Shown one piece after another: positions 5,817 to 7,127 of a DNA stretch of 7,127 nt. The stretch is from DASYSA01 sp036003885 (GTDB lineage: Bacteria; Acidobacteriota; Blastocatellia; UBA7656), in assembly GCA_036003885.1 (NCBI GenBank), contig DASYSA010000495.1, positions 1 through 7,127 of the forward strand. The letters run 5' to 3'. How positions within the stretch are numbered: the stretch's first letter is position 1; each line of letters opens with the position of its first letter. Below the pieces are notes generated by a model. The model saw only the letters and a list, made by a program, of their open reading frames with translations, searched no databases and was not told the origin of the DNA. The position numbers and the translations under genes were made by a program.

Positions 5817-5894
5817 GCGTCAGCCACAAAGCACAAGTCTGCGACTCCTTCTCTGCGTTGCGGCCCTCCGGGTGTGCTTTGCGGCGCCAGACGC
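5817..5894 (+). repeat. Long imperfect inverted repeat / structured leader
   Basis: CAAAGCACA (5827-5835) pairs perfectly with TGTGCTTTG (5873-5881). Past one mismatch GCC (5823-5825) pairs with GGC (5883-5885), and further out GCGTC (5817-5821) pairs with GACGC (5890-5894). That gives 17 paired positions around a 37-nt loop, which itself contains CCC-TCC-GGG (5864-5872). It lies 76-153 nt before the ArdC-like start codon. It may act as an RNA leader element or as a single-stranded DNA hairpin on a mobile element. Confidence 0.5.
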
Positions 5895-5938
5895 AGCCAA
5901 CGTCACTACGAGGGGAAACACTCTCTCTAATACAGAAA

Positions 5939-5953
5939 ACCAAAACACCAAAC
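5939..5953 (+). repeat. Leader motif copy 1 (ACCAAAACACCAAAC)
   Basis: This 15-bp A/C-rich motif lies 17-31 nt before the ArdC-like start codon. A copy with one mismatch lies before the next gene (6863-6877). It contains few bases able to pair, so it would keep the ribosome-site region unstructured. Confidence 0.4.
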
Positions 5954-5969
5954 CAATAAGGAGCGCATC

Positions 5970-6815
5970 ATGAATACTCACACAAGATCCTCACCCGACA
6001 TTCCCAAGTGGTCAGCGTTGCTAGTTGAAGCAGTCAACAAGCCCGGCCTAATCATGCAGGCATATAGCGCCTTCCATCAGTACAGCATCGGCAATCAGTT
6101 GCTCGCGCTGGTGCAATGTCAATTGCGTGGCTTGCAGCCTGGTCCAATCAACACATTTCCCGGATGGCAAGCACTGGGTCGCAACGTCAAACGCGGTGAA
6201 CGCGCCCTTGTGCTCTGCATGCCGATAACACGTAAACGCCGCAACGAAGACACCAAAGAAGGAGAGCAAGCAAACCAAGCGAAGACCTATACAAGTTTCG
6301 TCTACAAGTCACGATGGTTTGTAGTCAGTCAAACTGCGGGCGACGAGTTCGAGACGCCAGCATTGGCCCAATGGAATGCAAACAGAGCTCTTGAAGCACT
6401 GCACATAGAACAGATCCCATTCACACAAACAGATGGCAACTGCCAGGGATACGCCACCCGCAAAAGGCAAATCGCAATCAACCCCGTGGCACAACTGCCA
6501 CAAAAGACACTCCTGCATGAGCTGGCCCATTGTGTGTTGGGCCATGTTGCGGAAGCAGACTTTACCGACACGGAACGGACTCCAAAGAACTTGCGAGAAG
6601 TTGAGGCGGAAGCAGTCGCGCTGCTTTGCTGCGAGGCGTTGAACCTCGAAGGCTCAGAGTTCTGTCGCGGGTATATCCAAAACTGGCTCAGCCCGGCGAT
6701 TGGTTACAACGGAGCTGGCATTCCTGAGAAGAGTGCACAGAAGATCTTCCGCGCGGCAGATCAGATCCTTCGAGCAGGACAGCCAAGTGACGATTCGGAA
6801 TCGAAGAGTCACTAA
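5970..6815 (+). CDS. ArdC-like antirestriction protein with zinc metallopeptidase motif
   Basis: 281 aa. The ATG at 5970 has AAGGAG (5958-5963) six bases upstream. Residues about 10-120 match the ArdC N-terminal ssDNA-binding domain (DUF1738 type): a helix with FHQYSIGNQLLAL (35-47), then TFPGWQALGRNVKRGERAL (62-80), then FVYKSRWFVVSQT (110-122). The C-terminal domain carries a zinc metallopeptidase signature LLHELAHCVLGH (181-192; His183, Glu184, His187), with Glu212 or Glu214 in REVEAEAVALL as the probable third ligand. ArdC proteins are carried by plasmids and ICEs, bind incoming single-stranded DNA and protect it from restriction in the recipient. The length fits the family's compact form. 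It is followed after 85 bp by another plasmid-type gene. The gene marks the right part of the window as mobile-element DNA. IrrE-like peptidase function is the less likely alternative. Confidence 0.85.
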   Translation: MNTHTRSSPDIPKWSALLVEAVNKPGLIMQAYSAFHQYSIGNQLLALVQCQLRGLQPGPINTFPGWQALGRNVKRGERALVLCMPITRKRRNEDTKEGEQANQAKTYTSFVYKSRWFVVSQTAGDEFETPALAQWNANRALEALHIEQIPFTQTDGNCQGYATRKRQIAINPVAQLPQKTLLHELAHCVLGHVAEADFTDTERTPKNLREVEAEAVALLCCEALNLEGSEFCRGYIQNWLSPAIGYNGAGIPEKSAQKIFRAADQILRAGQPSDDSESKSH

Positions 6816-6833
6816 ATCCCCAAAAAGAGAAAC

Positions 6834-6865
6834 GGTCAGGCAAGCGTGGCAACGCTCGCCTGACC
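6834..6865 (+). terminator. Strong hairpin between the two mobile-element genes
   Basis: GGTCAGGC (6834-6841) pairs with GCCTGACC (6858-6865); one mismatch, then AGCGT (6843-6847) pairs with ACGCT (6852-6856) around a GGCA loop. No U-tract follows on the plus strand. On the minus strand the stem is followed by a T-rich stretch (complement of 6821-6833), so it would suit a terminator for minus-strand transcription or an mRNA-stabilising/attenuating hairpin inside a plus-strand operon. Confidence 0.6.
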
Positions 6866-6877
6866 AATACACCAAAC
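6863..6877 (+). repeat. Leader motif copy 2 (ACCAATACACCAAAC)
   Basis: It matches the motif at 5939-5953 at 14 of 15 positions. It begins inside the right arm of the preceding hairpin and ends 23 nt before the next start codon. Confidence 0.4.
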
Positions 6878-6900
6878 ATTCACCTAGAGGAGAAAATTCG

Positions 6901-7127
6901 ATGCTGAGAGAGAACTCTAACACAACCCGACCGAACATCGGCGCACGCTTCGCGCTGGGCCAAACATTCATAACGCCTGGCGCACAAGAAGCGCTTGAAA
7001 TTGCGGGTGAAACTGCAATTCAGTTCTTGCGCAGGCACATTCCCCAAGATTGGGGCGAGCTTTCTGAGGAAGACGTAAGAGAAAACGAACTTGCGCTTCG
7101 AGAAGGGTTTCGTTTGCTAAGTTCTTA
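6901..7127 (+). CDS. Plasmid/ICE-type small protein of unknown function (partial)
   Basis: 75 codons are visible, starting with ATG 6901 and running off the window. AGAGGAG (6886-6892) lies eight bases upstream. The peptide contains TFITPGAQEALEIAGE, then QDWGELSEEDVRENELALRE and GFRLLS. I recognise this pattern (TPGA..AL, then DWG.L...D..EN...L..G.RLLS) from a small family common on plasmids and integrated elements of many bacteria, often annotated only as hypothetical or plasmid-related. Its biochemical role is not known to me. Position directly after the ArdC-like gene, with the same leader motif, suggests a shared accessory operon of a mobile element. The full family protein is only slightly longer than 75-100 residues, so most of it is probably present. 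Confidence 0.75.
   Translation, partial: MLRENSNTTRPNIGARFALGQTFITPGAQEALEIAGETAIQFLRRHIPQDWGELSEEDVRENELALREGFRLLSS

Larger units (their letters stand above)
5529..5969. other. 441-bp region without a convincing gene
   Basis: No frame here has a plausible start with a ribosome site and a protein-like composition. The left part holds several small dyads: GACTTC/GAAGTC (5549-5564, 4-nt loop, about 20 nt after the preceding stop), GAGTT/AACTC (5642-5656) and GCGG/CCGC (5683-5696), plus a direct repeat of GTCAC at 5663 and 5671. The segment 5700-5725 is AT-rich. The right part, 5734-5969, looks like a long structured leader of the ArdC-like gene. No clear promoter, tRNA or insertion-sequence end was found, although the change from the defence-like genes to mobile-element genes happens here. 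Confidence 0.5.

Noticed and set aside
5734..5943. 69-aa minus-strand frame in the non-coding stretch
   Set aside because: It runs through the large inverted repeat, has no ribosome site and its composition looks non-protein. It is best explained as chance across a structured leader.
6654..6971. 105-aa minus-strand frame across the hairpin and the last two genes
   Set aside because: It is antisense to two supported genes and crosses the intergenic hairpin.
1..7127. tRNA, rRNA, CRISPR arrays or insertion sequences
   Set aside because: I found no cloverleaf-like segment, regularly spaced repeats or transposase motifs in the window.

Overview
The window looks like a chromosomal accessory region or integrated element of a Gram-negative-type bacterium. 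Its left edge is the end of a Fis-type (probably sigma-54/NtrC class) regulator, most good ribosome sites are AGGAGG-like, and the right edge carries plasmid- or ICE-type genes (ArdC-like antirestriction protein, 'plasmid-related' small protein). The overall protein style is compatible with soil bacteria such as Acidobacteriota, but no rRNA or other marker is present, so this is only a guess.

Left edge (1-678): the last 39 codons of the regulator, a small dyad, a good-looking promoter (193-221) and a small TM2-domain membrane protein. A 188-bp convergent gap follows (679-866).

Centre, minus strand (3768 down to 867): four tightly packed genes that form a complete bacterial ubiquitin-like conjugation cassette. 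In transcription order these are a 92-aa ubiquitin-like beta-grasp protein with a Gly-Gly near its C-terminus (DUF2604-like), a 205-aa E2-like protein with a Cys-Glu-His-His signature, a 155-aa JAB/JAMM metalloprotease, and a 514-aa ThiF/E1-like adenylating enzyme. Stop and start codons overlap by 4 nt (GTGA) twice and abut once, so the genes are almost certainly one transcript with coupled translation. By analogy with BilABCD antiphage systems, the E1 would adenylate the Ubl tail and pass it to the E2-like protein for conjugation, while the JAB protein trims the precursor tail and/or removes conjugates. Antiphage function is inference.

Centre, plus strand (3887-5528): a divergent pair. The first gene encodes a 290-aa winged-helix protein, probably a regulator. 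The second encodes a 246-aa protein of unknown function. The short region between the two operons (3769-3886) holds candidate overlapping divergent promoters around a 20-bp inverted repeat, as expected of a shared operator.

Right edge (5529-7127): 441 bp without a convincing gene but with a large imperfect inverted repeat, then an ArdC-like zinc metallopeptidase/ssDNA-binding protein, a strong hairpin, and the start of a second mobile-element gene. A 15-bp leader motif occurs before both of these genes. The simplest reading is a conjugation-type immune module carried beside mobile-element genes.
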